Positions 18,965-28,353 of a DNA stretch of 57,554 nt are shown here, piece after piece (the stretch's first letter is position 1; every line of letters starts with the position of its first letter). The DNA is taken from the NCBI GenBank assembly GCA_005808665.1, contig SYLG01000131.1, positions 1-57,554 of the forward strand. Reading direction: 5' to 3'. Under the pieces are notes generated by a model, which was given only the letters and a program-made list of their open reading frames with translations, was not told the DNA's origin and did not search any database. Position numbers and translations under genes: made by a program. This DNA is from Planctomycetia bacterium. GTDB lineage: Bacteria; Planctomycetota; Planctomycetia; Gemmatales; Gemmataceae.

Positions 18965-19981
18965 ATGGTTATGGTTATTGACAAATCACTTGCCATATTC
19001 ATTGATTTCGAAAACCTGGCCTTGGGGTTTTCCCATCCAAAGGATCGATTCGACATTGAACGGGTTTTGGAAAGATTGGTCGAAAAAGGGAAAATTGTCT
19101 GCAAAAAAGCCTACGCTGATTGGTCCCGTTTTGCTCTTTATACTGGGCCCCTCCATGAGGCTGCCATTGAGCTGATTGAGATTCCCAAACGAAGCCAATC
19201 CGGGAAAAATTCTGCTGATATTCGCCTTTGTGTCGATGCCATGGATCTGGCGTATTCCAAAGACCACATCAACACTTTTGTCATTGTTTCCGGGGATAGC
19301 GATTTTTCCCCTTTGGTCAGCAAACTCAAAGAACTGGGTAAACATGTCATAGGTTTGGGTATGCAACCCTCCACATCAGATTTATTGCGGGATAATTGCG
19401 ATGAATTTGTCTACTACGAGGACCTTGTTCCCAAGGAACATATTTCGCTAAGTTTTGCCGGCCCGGTTCCTGATACCAAACGAAAAGTCTTCACCCTTCT
19501 CCTCGAATCGCTCCTTGCCCTTCGGCGGGAAAACAAGGAGGTAATGTGGTCCTCAATTATTAAGGACACAATGAAACGAAAAAAACCTTCTTTTAACGAA
19601 TCGTATCACGGTTATAGGTCGTTTTCCGATTTCTTGGAGGATGCCCAAAAAGCGGGATTGGTGAAATTGGAAACCGATCCAAGGAGTCGAACCTACAAGG
19701 TTTCCTTGTTTGGAGCGGAGTTGGAAACCGTTTTTCCGAAAAGGGATATTGACCAACCGGATAATCCAAACAAAAAAAGCCGTCTTTCCAAAAAAAGTCC
19801 AATACCTCCAAAAAATCCAGACAAGGAATCCGAAACCCCGAATAAAAAAAAGGATTCCAGTCCATTGAATGGAATTCCTGAAATTCCTCCCTTGTTGGAA
19901 TGTCCTGCCATGCCGGTTCAATCAAGAGATGAAGGTTTGGAGGAATATTCCTTTCCCACCCGATTTAAGAAAAGTTCCTAA
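18965..19981 (+). CDS. NYN-domain nuclease with C-terminal OST-HTH/LOTUS domain
   Basis: 338 residues if started at ATG 18965, six bases after AAGG; ATG 18971 fits almost as well. The N-terminal NYN (PIN-like, LabA-type) fold has the acidic positions expected for divalent-metal RNA cleavage: FIDFEN with Asp14, SADIR with Asp85, and SGDSDF at 109-114. Residues about 173-250 read as a LOTUS/OST-HTH winged helix (KVFTLLLESLLALRRENKE, YRSFSDFLEDAQKAGLVKL), a module that binds structured RNA. A charged low-complexity tail (PNKKSRLSKKSP) ends the protein. Likely cuts or handles RNA, but no target is known. hemY starts six bases after its stop. Confidence 0.85.
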   Translation: MVMVIDKSLAIFIDFENLALGFSHPKDRFDIERVLERLVEKGKIVCKKAYADWSRFALYTGPLHEAAIELIEIPKRSQSGKNSADIRLCVDAMDLAYSKDHINTFVIVSGDSDFSPLVSKLKELGKHVIGLGMQPSTSDLLRDNCDEFVYYEDLVPKEHISLSFAGPVPDTKRKVFTLLLESLLALRRENKEVMWSSIIKDTMKRKKPSFNESYHGYRSFSDFLEDAQKAGLVKLETDPRSRTYKVSLFGAELETVFPKRDIDQPDNPNKKSRLSKKSPIPPKNPDKESETPNKKKDSSPLNGIPEIPPLLECPAMPVQSRDEGLEEYSFPTRFKKSS

Positions 19982-19987
19982 TTCGAA

Positions 19988-21379
19988 ATGTCCAATCCGA
20001 AGCGAAAAATTGTAATAATAGGAGGGGGAATAAGTGGTTTAACCGCTGCCTGGAAGCTTTCCCAAGATACCAAATACCATGTAACGGTTTTGGAGTCGTC
20101 CAATCGCTTTGGCGGGTGCATTCAAACCGAAATCATTGGAAAATATCTGGTTGAAAATGGACCAAATGGCTTTTTGGTAAATCAGCCCCAGGTTTGGAAC
20201 CTGATCCACGAGGTTGGGTTAGAAAAAGACTTGGTCCCTGGATCAAGGCTTGCTGGGAAAAACCGGTTCCTTTGGAAAAACAGCAAATTTCAAAAACTGC
20301 CCGGGTCAGTTTTAGGATTTTTGTTTAATCCAATTCTCTCGGTTTCAGGAAGAATCAGGGTCCTTTGCGAACCCTTGGTGCCCTCGAAAAGGGATGAAAA
20401 CGATGAATCCATCCGAGCCTTTGCCCTTAGGCGTTTGGGAAGGGAAGCATCGGACACATTGTTGGATCCATTTGTCTCCGGAATCCATGCCGGCGATCCT
20501 GAAACCCTTAGTTCCCTGGCAGGGTTTCCAAGGTTAACTGTTTTGGAAAAACGGTTTGGAAGCATTTTTCTGGGATTACTTAGGGGGGGATTGGGAAAAG
20601 CAAAGCTGACCAAAGGGTGTCAAAATCCAAATCTTTCCAGGATTTGGTCGCTAAAACATGGATTGGGTCAGCTTATTAATCGCCTTGAAAGCGGTCCCTT
20701 CACCAAAAAAACAAATTGTTTGGTTCATAGGGTTCAACCTCAAACGAACGGGACTTGGTCGGTGGAATTGAATTCGGAGTCACTTTATGCCGATGCCTTG
20801 GTTCTGGCTTGTCCACCCAAGGCAACCTCCGGAATCCTTAAAACAATGGATCCTGAGGCGGCGGGTCTATTTTCCCGGATTCCGGCAAATACTTTGGCGG
20901 TGGTGGTGTTTGCATTTGGAAAAAACCAGGTAAGGCACCCAATGGATGGTTTTGGTTATCTGATTCCATCCCATGAAAACCGTGATATTTTGGGTGTGCA
21001 GTGGTGCTCCTCCATTTATCCCGGGAGGGCTCCGAAGGATAAAGTCCTTCTCCGGGTATTGGTTGGGGGAATGCGGCGGCCCGATTTGGTACAACTGCCA
21101 ATTGCTCATTTGGAACGGTTGGTGTTTGAAAATGTGGCTCGGGACTTAAATATCTCGGGCCAACCTGAATGGGTTCACACAAAAATTTGGAACCCAGCCA
21201 TTCCCCAATACGAGGTAGGCCATTTGGACTTGGTGAAGAAAATTAGGGATGTAGAATCCCGTTGGGGAACCCTATTTTGTATTGGAAACGGGATTGGGGG
21301 AATCTCCTTGAATGATTGCGTAAGGCAGGCGGAAGAATGCGTCCAACGGATTGACGCAATGCCTTTCAATTATCAATAA
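19988..21379 (+). CDS. hemY: Protoporphyrinogen/coproporphyrinogen oxidase
   Basis: Oxidises protoporphyrinogen IX (or coproporphyrinogen III) in haem synthesis, using FAD. 463 residues, normal for HemY. An FAD-binding Rossmann motif GGGISGLTAAWKL (residues about 12-24) opens the protein, followed by ESSNRFGGCIQT. DPFVSGIHAGDPETLS in the middle is the classic HemY block, and the C-terminal FAD contact region ends in IGNGIGGISLNDCV. The two activities cannot be told apart from sequence alone. Six bases after the NYN-LOTUS gene and 37 before glgC, so possibly co-transcribed with them. Confidence 0.92.
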   Translation: MSNPKRKIVIIGGGISGLTAAWKLSQDTKYHVTVLESSNRFGGCIQTEIIGKYLVENGPNGFLVNQPQVWNLIHEVGLEKDLVPGSRLAGKNRFLWKNSKFQKLPGSVLGFLFNPILSVSGRIRVLCEPLVPSKRDENDESIRAFALRRLGREASDTLLDPFVSGIHAGDPETLSSLAGFPRLTVLEKRFGSIFLGLLRGGLGKAKLTKGCQNPNLSRIWSLKHGLGQLINRLESGPFTKKTNCLVHRVQPQTNGTWSVELNSESLYADALVLACPPKATSGILKTMDPEAAGLFSRIPANTLAVVVFAFGKNQVRHPMDGFGYLIPSHENRDILGVQWCSSIYPGRAPKDKVLLRVLVGGMRRPDLVQLPIAHLERLVFENVARDLNISGQPEWVHTKIWNPAIPQYEVGHLDLVKKIRDVESRWGTLFCIGNGIGGISLNDCVRQAEECVQRIDAMPFNYQ

Positions 21380-21416
21380 TTCTTCTCCATTCCGTTACCC
21401 CTTTGTCGAGGATTGC

Positions 21417-22703
21417 ATGACAGAAATTTTGAGTTTGATTTTAGGCGGTGGCCGCGGAACAAGACTCTACCCGTTAACTGCAATGCGAAGTAAACCGGCG
21501 GTCCCGGTTGCCGGAAAATATCGCCTAATCGATATTCCGATAAGCAATTGCATTAATAGTGGGCTTAACAAAGTTTATGTGTTAACACAGTTTTTGTCGG
21601 TTAGCCTGCACAGACATATAAGTAATACTTATAAATTTGACCCATTTAGCAGAGGTTTTGTAGAAGTCCTCGCTGCCCAGCAAACCATGGAAAAATCCGA
21701 TTGGTACCAGGGCACGGCCGATGCCGTTCGCCAGCAACTTCGTTATGTCCTTGAAGATTCCAACCGGGATATCCTTATCCTTTCCGGGGATCAGCTTTAT
21801 CGAATGGATTTTCGAAAACTGATTCAGACCCATAAAAAATCAAATGCGGATGTCACCATTGCCGTCATTCCGGTTCCAAGGGAACAAGTTGCAGGTTGTG
21901 GGGTGGTCCGAATTGACCCTTCCGGAAGGGTCACACAATTCGCCGAAAAACCCAGATCTCCCGGCGAAATTCAAGAGTTTGAGATTCCATCGGACCAAAT
22001 CCAGGCTCATGGTATTGATCCGATGGGCCGTAATTATCTTGCCAGTATGGGCATTTACCTATTCAAGCGGGAGATTCTCCTCGAGTTGCTTAATAGGGAT
22101 CCTAACGCCACGGATTTTGGTAAGGAGATATTCCCAAATTCCATTAAGACCCACAAAGTTCAAGCCCATCTTTTTGATGGCTATTGGGAAGATCTTGGAA
22201 CAATAAAGGCATATCATGATTCCCATATGGCATTGGCAAGCGATAACTCTCCGTTTGATTTTCATAGTCCTGAGGGGGTCATTTATACGAGAATGCGTTT
22301 TCTACCCGCATCTCGTGTTATAACTGCCAAATTGAAACATGCGCTTGTTAGTGACGGTTGTTTAATTGATGAAGGAGCAAGCCTTGAAAATTGCGTTATC
22401 GGAGTCAGGTCCCATATTGGTAATGGAACCGTTTTGAAAAACACCATCATCATGGGTGTGGATCGTTACGAAAATGAGGAGGAAATTGCTACCAACCTGG
22501 CAGCGGGCATACCTCCCTTGGGCATTGGGGCCGGCTCCATTATCCACAATGCAATCATTGATAAAGATGCCCGAATTGGAAAAAATGTCCGTATTTCCAA
22601 TGAAGGGCGATTTGAAAACCACGAAGGATCCAACTATGTCATCCGTGATGGAATCGTTGTCATTCCCAAAGGTGCCATTATTCATGACAATAGCGTGATT
22701 TAG
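21417..22703 (+). CDS. glgC: Glucose-1-phosphate adenylyltransferase
   Basis: Makes ADP-glucose from glucose-1-phosphate and ATP for glycogen synthesis. 428 residues from ATG 21417, with GAGGA six bases upstream. The N-terminal nucleotidyltransferase motif LGGGRGTRLYPLTAMRSKPA is followed by the family block DIPISNCINSG; the FEWYQGTADAVRQ-like KSDWYQGTADAVRQ and left-handed beta-helix C-terminus (NCVIGVRSHIGNGT, NAIIDKDARIGKNV) are complete. Regulation is probably allosteric as in the family; nothing in the DNA shows it. Confidence 0.95.
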   Translation: MTEILSLILGGGRGTRLYPLTAMRSKPAVPVAGKYRLIDIPISNCINSGLNKVYVLTQFLSVSLHRHISNTYKFDPFSRGFVEVLAAQQTMEKSDWYQGTADAVRQQLRYVLEDSNRDILILSGDQLYRMDFRKLIQTHKKSNADVTIAVIPVPREQVAGCGVVRIDPSGRVTQFAEKPRSPGEIQEFEIPSDQIQAHGIDPMGRNYLASMGIYLFKREILLELLNRDPNATDFGKEIFPNSIKTHKVQAHLFDGYWEDLGTIKAYHDSHMALASDNSPFDFHSPEGVIYTRMRFLPASRVITAKLKHALVSDGCLIDEGASLENCVIGVRSHIGNGTVLKNTIIMGVDRYENEEEIATNLAAGIPPLGIGAGSIIHNAIIDKDARIGKNVRISNEGRFENHEGSNYVIRDGIVVIPKGAIIHDNSVI

Positions 22704-22709
22704 TTGTCC

Positions 22710-22739
22710 CTGAAAACCTTCACTAGAAGTAGCTTTCAG
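22710..22739. terminator. Imperfect hairpin in the convergent glgC/cyclase gap
   Basis: CTGAAA (22710-22715) pairs with TTTCAG (22734-22739), and inside it CTTC (22718-22721) with GAAG (22726-22729). No T run follows, so terminator function is a guess based on position between convergent genes. Confidence 0.35.
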
Positions 22740-22809
22740 CTGGGGTCGATAGACAAAAATTCATCCCGATCCCTATTCGTTGCCAAATTGTCCACCCTAC
22801 CCTTTCGCT

Positions 22810-24513
22810 TTAGTCAAAAAGAGCAATGGCCCGGCCTGGCCCCCCGTGGCAATCCCGAACCTTGATAGGGGCGAAAAGAAAATAGGCATTCCGTTTTTCC
22901 AGAGCTTTCAGATTCGTAAGGGATTCGATTCCGACCATTCCCTTTCCAGCAATGGCCCAATTGGTCCAAAGGGCCCGTTTGGAATCGACTCCTCCAAGGG
23001 TTGTCCCATCGGTTCCAACACACTTTATTCCTTTGCCTGCCAAATAGGAAACGGTCTCAGGGTTAAGGCATGGCCAACCTTCACTTAATCCGTTTAAAGG
23101 ATCTTCCATAAAGGCCTTTCCACCGGGAAATGGTTTAAAATAATTATCGGTAAATCCGGTTTGGAAAAGGACTATATCGCCCCCTTTAAGGGGCCCACTG
23201 ATTTTTTCATATTCCTCTATGTCCATGGTTCGAATCTCAGGGGAGCCTGGCCAATTTGCTTTTGCCAAGGTCCCTATCCGGTTCCGAACATCAATGAGGC
23301 GAACCTGGCCACAAGTCTGACTTAGGGGAACCTTTTCCGTAGTAATATCGCTGTTCCCGCGTGGACCGTAAAGTCCTTCATATTCTTTTAACCAACTCGT
23401 TACCTCAGGGGAATAAAGGTTGTTATTAAAATCCTTGGGGGGGAGGGAATAGGAGGGGGGAACCAAATGGGTCCCCGTTTGGCTTTCCATCATGTACATT
23501 TCAAACGGTTTTTTCAGGTTGGGATTAAAACCAAAGAGGATCTTGGAATAGGCTTGTCGCTGGTTCCCAACCCCCTTTCCTGGCCAGGATACCGGAAAAT
23601 TTTCGGCCAATGTGACCGAAAGGTCCACGGCATTTTTCTTGCGTGCCGCTTCCACCAAACGCTTTGCAAGAGGGTTGCCAAGGATGGCAAAGGCACGACC
23701 CTCTCCGTATGCCCCACCGGCATGTTTGGGGCCGATCATGCAATAAAATGCACCTGTGGTAGGAAGGTCACCCAAACCAATGGCACTTTCGGTCCAGATC
23801 ATGCCATGTTTCAGGCCAGCAAAGTGAACAGGTTCCGCCAAATCTGGTAGTGGACCCATACTTGGACTATCCGTTCCAAGAGTCATTACTTTTTTGCTGG
23901 CAAGGTATTCCATACATTCCGGATCGGGATCAGGCCAACCCGGGGATCGTTTTTCCAAAGGATCGATGAGAAATCGACGCCCTTCTGGTAGGGGTTTATA
24001 GTATTTGTCTCCATATCCCGAATAAAACAAGACGACATCCCCAGGACCAAGAGAACGATTCTTTTTTTCCCATAATTTGATTTTGGTGGCGGTTACAAAG
24101 TCGCTCCGACCGTTTGGGGTTGTGTCCAACAAATCACGACAATCAATTACGCACGCCTCACCACCAAATTGCCATGCTTCAATTTTATCCGTATAGGCGT
24201 TTCCGAATTTTCCAGCATTTGCCAAACCGGAATCAAATGGTGTAACCGAATGGGGAGGAACATCGAGTTGGGTTCCCGTGTTGCCATCAAGGATTAAAAT
24301 ATCACTGTTGTAGGGGCCTGAAGGACCAATCCGTTCCTCGCGATTTAATTGGAAACGGGGAAAAGTGGGCCAAGTACAAGGATAGTCTGGGGCGACCATT
24401 AGGGATAGGTCGAGGAAACGAACCTGGCTGGTTTGGCTCTGGGCAAACTGGGGCAATATGCAACCCAGGACGATTGAGAACCAAAAGGCAACCGAAGGGC
24501 AAAACCATCGCAT
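22810..24513 (-). CDS. Exported tandem cyclase-family protein (two kynurenine formamidase-like domains)
   Basis: 567 residues from ATG 24513 (TGGAG eight bases upstream); a longer reading to 24726 adds no domain. Signal peptide MRWFCPSVAFWFSIVLGCIL ending at about FAQS. Two copies of the cyclase fold follow: domain 1 about residues 30-290, domain 2 about 295-565, shown by paired motifs GDVVLFYSGYGDKYYKPLPEG and GDIVLFQTGFTDNYFKPFPGG. The family metal motif HxGTHxDxPxH is NTGTQLDVPPH in domain 1 and QTGTHLVPPSY in domain 2, so neither domain keeps the full set. A hydrolase or lyase role is unproven. Convergent to glgC. Confidence 0.85.
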   Translation of the reverse strand: MRWFCPSVAFWFSIVLGCILPQFAQSQTSQVRFLDLSLMVAPDYPCTWPTFPRFQLNREERIGPSGPYNSDILILDGNTGTQLDVPPHSVTPFDSGLANAGKFGNAYTDKIEAWQFGGEACVIDCRDLLDTTPNGRSDFVTATKIKLWEKKNRSLGPGDVVLFYSGYGDKYYKPLPEGRRFLIDPLEKRSPGWPDPDPECMEYLASKKVMTLGTDSPSMGPLPDLAEPVHFAGLKHGMIWTESAIGLGDLPTTGAFYCMIGPKHAGGAYGEGRAFAILGNPLAKRLVEAARKKNAVDLSVTLAENFPVSWPGKGVGNQRQAYSKILFGFNPNLKKPFEMYMMESQTGTHLVPPSYSLPPKDFNNNLYSPEVTSWLKEYEGLYGPRGNSDITTEKVPLSQTCGQVRLIDVRNRIGTLAKANWPGSPEIRTMDIEEYEKISGPLKGGDIVLFQTGFTDNYFKPFPGGKAFMEDPLNGLSEGWPCLNPETVSYLAGKGIKCVGTDGTTLGGVDSKRALWTNWAIAGKGMVGIESLTNLKALEKRNAYFLFAPIKVRDCHGGPGRAIALFD

Positions 24514-25013
24514 AGATCGACTCCAAGTTTGGATTGGGGTTATTGTCGTAATTGTTTTTCCAAAGGCAATTGGCCGTCGGTTATAATTCTGTGAAACCAT
24601 TCTTATTTTTGTGTGACGGGATTCCTTTGCATGGAGAAATGGCATTTTGCTGGTGGGAACTCCAAACGGTGTGGCGTTTCGAACCACCACTTGAAAAATC
24701 TCGTAAGGGAATTGGTAGCCAATCAAGGGAGGCTTGCGATTTTAACCCCAGGATAGTCCCTTTTTTGGTGCCAATCTGTCTACCCCATAAGGGAACTAAA
24801 CCACAACCTTTGCCATCCTTGGGAGGTTAAAAATGTATGGGTTCCCATCCAATTCAATACCTAACCAAGAGCCTTAAAAGGCCATTAAGCAATTGCATTG
24901 GTTTGGTGTAGGTTTGGTTGGAAAAAGGCACAACAAGTCCTATTAGTGAGTCCAAGACCATTGATTTCCGCCTTTAATGTAAACCCATTTAACCTGTTTT
25001 TGAGGAGGTTCTT
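24514..25013. other. 500-base intergenic region, no gene seen
   Basis: Between the divergent cyclase (start 24513) and ceramidase-like gene (start 25014). Open frames here lack ribosome sites and motifs. A TATAAT lies at about 24581-24586 on the plus strand, without a matching -35. It presumably holds both promoters. No clear operator or RNA structure stands out. Confidence 0.4.
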
Positions 25014-26450
25014 GTGATTATTTTATTAGGAATCGCTATTTCCATTATGGTAAATGGTCAGGTCGACCAGGCCAACCATTCTCCCATTGAGGTAGGAATG
25101 GCCGAAACGGACATCACGCCACCCATGGGATATCCCATGGCTGGGTACTACCACGAAAGGTTGGCAACCGGGAAAAAGGATCCGCTTAAGGCAAAGGCAA
25201 TCGTATTTCGGCAAGGAAACATTACCGGTGCCATTATTACTTGTGACCTGATCGGAATTTCGGCTGATTTGTCAGACTCAGTTCGTTCAAAACTTTCCGG
25301 GAAAACCCAAATACCTATGGGTCAAATTGCCCTAACCGCAACCCATTCCCACACGGCCCCGGACTATTCGAAGGACTTATATTGTTGGGTTACAAAAACA
25401 CCTTTCCCGGTTGGAAAGCCTCGTCATGCCGAGGCCATGATTGAAAGGATTGTGGCGGCGGGATTGGAAGCAAAGGCAAACCTTAGGCCCGCAACCATTG
25501 AGATGGGTACCGCTTTCCAAAAGGAGCCTGTGTCGTTTCATCGAAGGTTTTTGATGCGTGATGGATCGGTCCGGACTTGGTTGAACCTAAACAATCCGGA
25601 GGTGGTAAAGGCGGCAGGTCCCATAGATCCAGAATTGGTGTTTGCAAAAATCACAGATTCAAAAAGCAAACAACCCATGGGACTTGTTTCCAATTTTGCC
25701 CTCCATTTGGACACCGTTGGCGGGATGGAATGGAGTGCCGATTATCCTTTATTCATTGAACAGGCGAGCCAACAAGTACTGGGTAAGTCGGCGGTTTCCC
25801 TCTTTGGACTTGGGTGCTGCGGTAACATTAACCATGTCAATCCCTTTGGAAAACCGGTGAACAAAACCTCCTTCATTGGGAAGGCACTTTCCGATACCCT
25901 TTTCCAAACTACTCCTGTTTTGGATCCCCTTCCCGAATTGCGGATCCTCAGCCAAAAAGTTAATCTTCCCTTAAGGCAGGTGGTGGACGGGGAGGTGGCA
26001 AGGTCCTTGAAAATATTGGATTTGGTCGATGCCAAGGGCAAGGTTGATTTCCTGGATCATGTGGAGGCTTACAGGGTATTAATCATGAATCAATTCCAAA
26101 ATGCCAAAGCCCCTAGTTCTTCCCGATTGGGTTGGGGCCGTAGCCAAAAATGGGACGGTGTTGGGGACAAATTGCCTGTGGAAGTCCAAGTTTTTACCAT
26201 TGGCCGGGACCTGGCTATTGTTTGTTTGCCTGGAGAAGTATTTGTCGAACATGGATTGGCAATCAAGGCCGGCTCCCCATTTCGAAATACCATGATATTT
26301 GAGCTTTCCAATGTCGTCGAAACGGTTTACATTCCCAACAAAGGTGCTTATTCCCAAGGGGGGTACGAGGTTGTAAACTCGGTTACCAAGCCGGGGTCAG
26401 GCGAAATGCTTGTCGAAACGGCCCTGCAATTATTGCGAAGTCCCAGGTAA
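25014..26450 (+). CDS. Exported neutral/alkaline ceramidase-like protein
   Basis: 478 residues from a GTG at 25014 with a strong GAGGAGG site. A short signal peptide (MIILLGIAISIMVNGQ) is followed by the N-terminal ceramidase-family domain: VGMAETDITPPMGYPMAGY (residues about 27-45), the metal-site block ALTATHSHTAPDYS (about 105-118), and FGLGCCGNINH. Relatives hydrolyse ceramides; planctomycetes carry many shorter members of unknown substrate, lacking the C-terminal domain. Probably acts in periplasm or outside the cell. The DUF1501 pair follows after 466 bases on the same strand. Confidence 0.82.
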   Translation: MIILLGIAISIMVNGQVDQANHSPIEVGMAETDITPPMGYPMAGYYHERLATGKKDPLKAKAIVFRQGNITGAIITCDLIGISADLSDSVRSKLSGKTQIPMGQIALTATHSHTAPDYSKDLYCWVTKTPFPVGKPRHAEAMIERIVAAGLEAKANLRPATIEMGTAFQKEPVSFHRRFLMRDGSVRTWLNLNNPEVVKAAGPIDPELVFAKITDSKSKQPMGLVSNFALHLDTVGGMEWSADYPLFIEQASQQVLGKSAVSLFGLGCCGNINHVNPFGKPVNKTSFIGKALSDTLFQTTPVLDPLPELRILSQKVNLPLRQVVDGEVARSLKILDLVDAKGKVDFLDHVEAYRVLIMNQFQNAKAPSSSRLGWGRSQKWDGVGDKLPVEVQVFTIGRDLAIVCLPGEVFVEHGLAIKAGSPFRNTMIFELSNVVETVYIPNKGAYSQGGYEVVNSVTKPGSGEMLVETALQLLRSPR

Positions 26451-26916
26451 TGGAATGGGAGCGCAAGGAATGGACAATGTTCAATGTGTTCATTCAAAGT
26501 CCTGGTTTGGACAATGCTAAACCAAGGCATTCGGGGAACGGTTGTAATAGGACAAAAGGAAAACAGTCCTTTTGTGTCTGGAAGGTTTTGGATTTGTTTT
26601 TCCCGACAAAGTAAAAATCTGTGGGAGAGGTGCCCATAACCTTGCCCCAATGGGCCGGTTGGTTAGAAACCATGCGGCTTGGGCCGTATCCCCATCCGAT
26701 TTGGCAATTCCTTTGATTGATCGGGCCCTCCTGCGTTGCCCAGCCAGAATCACGGCTGCAACCCATTACGATTTGGCAGTTCCTTTCTATAGGTTGCCCA
26801 GGGAAATATTCCATTCCTTCTGGACTTAAACCGAAAGGAAAGGTAACCTTATAGTGGCATCCTAATTCCTTCCAAATTGCCACAATCTGCCCAAGTGTAT
26901 TTGGGAATCTGCCGCC
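26451..26916. other. 466-base intergenic region with repeats, no gene seen
   Basis: Contains a perfect nine-base inverted repeat, ACAAAAGGA (26552-26560) and TCCTTTTGT (26567-26575), with loop AAACAG, and an 18-base direct repeat with one mismatch (26697-26714 and 26769-26786, 72 bases apart). A minus-strand open frame of 129 codons spans it, with a weak GTG start, no clear ribosome site and no motif; it is not called. Confidence 0.45.
26552..26575. repeat. Perfect inverted repeat downstream of the ceramidase-like gene
   Basis: Nine-base arms ACAAAAGGA and TCCTTTTGT with a six-base loop, about 100 bases after the stop at 26450. Possible terminator stem, but no T run follows on the plus strand. 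Confidence 0.4.
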
Positions 26917-28353
26917 ATGCTGGAATTACCTTCGTTCCATTCCCGGAAATCACCTGTCTCCCGCAGGACTTTTTTGCGGATTGGTGGTGGCCTGTTGGGT
27001 TTAAACCAGGTTTTATTTCAAGGAAGTCAAAAATCTTCTGGAACGGTTGCTCGCTCTCCGCGGGCGGAATCGGTCATTTTTGTTTTTCTCTTTGGCGGAC
27101 CTAGCCAATTGGAAACATTTGACATGAAACCGGATGCCCCGGAAAAAATCCGGGGACCATTTCGTCCCATTGCCTCCCGTACTTCAGGTTTAAGGATTTG
27201 TGAACATCTGCCTCTTCTGGCGAATATATCGGATAAATATTCGGTTTTGAAAACAATGACTCATACTTACAATGATCACTCAGGTGCAGGGCATTATCTC
27301 CAAACGGGAAGGCGTTGGCATGTTCCCATAGGAGGTGGATTCAATCCCACCCAGCATGACTGGCCATCCATGGGCTCGGTAATGGATTGCATGGCTCAAA
27401 AAGGAAGGTTTCAGGATTCCCGGCCCCTACCCAATTATTTTGTCATTCCCAATAGCCTTGGCCGATTGCAGGAGGCCGGGCAATATCGGCGCCCCGGGGA
27501 GCATGGGGGATGGCTTGGCAAAACCTATAACCCAATCACTACCTCGATTGACAAGAAAAACCCCGAAGACAATCCCTACTGGCGCAGTTGTTCCGATGAT
27601 GAGCTTACCTTTCAAATCGATGGTTTGTTAAAGTCAAACGAAATTCCGGGAAACAGGGTAATTATGCGGGAAACACTTTTGGGGCAGTTTGATTCCATTA
27701 GAAAATCCCTTGATAAAGCCCCTTTTTCCAATTTTCCCACTCTGCATCAAAGGGCCATAAATCTATTAACTTCGGACCTGACACGCGATGCCCTTGATTT
27801 TGCCAAGGAACCAGAAAAAACCCGGGACACTTATGGAAGGCATCTGTTTGGTCAATCCTGCTTAATGGCCAGGCGGCTGGTTGAGGCAGGAACAAGGTTT
27901 GTTACGGTCCATTATGATTGTTGTGATGGGTATTCCTGGGATTCCCACAGAAATAGCAAAGATGTTAAGGCTAACCTGCTTCCTACTTTTGATCAGGGAA
28001 TGGCCGCTTTGTTGGAAGACTTGGACCAAAGGGGTTTGTTGAAAAAGACCTTGGTGGTTGCTGTTGGGGAAATGGGTCGAACACCCAAGGCCAACATGGA
28101 CTGGGGAAGGGATCATTGGAGTTTTCTGTTCCCTGCCCTAATCGCTGGGGCAGGAGTAAACAGGGGGGGTGTGTTTGGCCAAACCGATCGGGATGCCTCG
28201 TTCCCCATGACTTTGGCGACAACTCCGGAGGATTTGGCGGCGACCATCTATGATTGTGTTGGTATGGACCCCAATATGACCATGATAGACCCACTTTTCA
28301 GAGAAGTAAGGATGATTGATAACGGCCGAGTCGTTCGGGAGCTTTGGTCCTAA
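26917..28353 (+). CDS. DUF1501 protein, Tat-exported (sulfatase/alkaline-phosphatase-fold relative)
   Basis: 478 residues. A twin-arginine signal is visible: SRRTFLRIGGG (residues 15-25) followed by hydrophobic GLLGL. The mature part has the family start VFLFGGPSQLETFDMKPDAP, FHRIAS-type ERPVALPLLAN-like GLRICEHLPLLANI, LMARRLVEAGTRFVTVHYD and GEMGRTPKANMDWGRDHW near the C-terminus, which are the conserved blocks of DUF1501. Function is unknown; the fold is that of alkaline phosphatase-like hydrolases. DUF1501 genes in planctomycetes usually sit beside DUF1549/DUF1553 genes; none is here. The next DUF1501 gene overlaps this stop by one base (TAATG). Confidence 0.9.
   Translation: MLELPSFHSRKSPVSRRTFLRIGGGLLGLNQVLFQGSQKSSGTVARSPRAESVIFVFLFGGPSQLETFDMKPDAPEKIRGPFRPIASRTSGLRICEHLPLLANISDKYSVLKTMTHTYNDHSGAGHYLQTGRRWHVPIGGGFNPTQHDWPSMGSVMDCMAQKGRFQDSRPLPNYFVIPNSLGRLQEAGQYRRPGEHGGWLGKTYNPITTSIDKKNPEDNPYWRSCSDDELTFQIDGLLKSNEIPGNRVIMRETLLGQFDSIRKSLDKAPFSNFPTLHQRAINLLTSDLTRDALDFAKEPEKTRDTYGRHLFGQSCLMARRLVEAGTRFVTVHYDCCDGYSWDSHRNSKDVKANLLPTFDQGMAALLEDLDQRGLLKKTLVVAVGEMGRTPKANMDWGRDHWSFLFPALIAGAGVNRGGVFGQTDRDASFPMTLATTPEDLAATIYDCVGMDPNMTMIDPLFREVRMIDNGRVVRELWS

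Noticed and set aside
26494-26883. 129-codon minus-strand frame in the ceramidase/DUF1501 gap
   Set aside because: Weak GTG start without ribosome site, unusual composition and no recognisable domain; overlapped by repeats.
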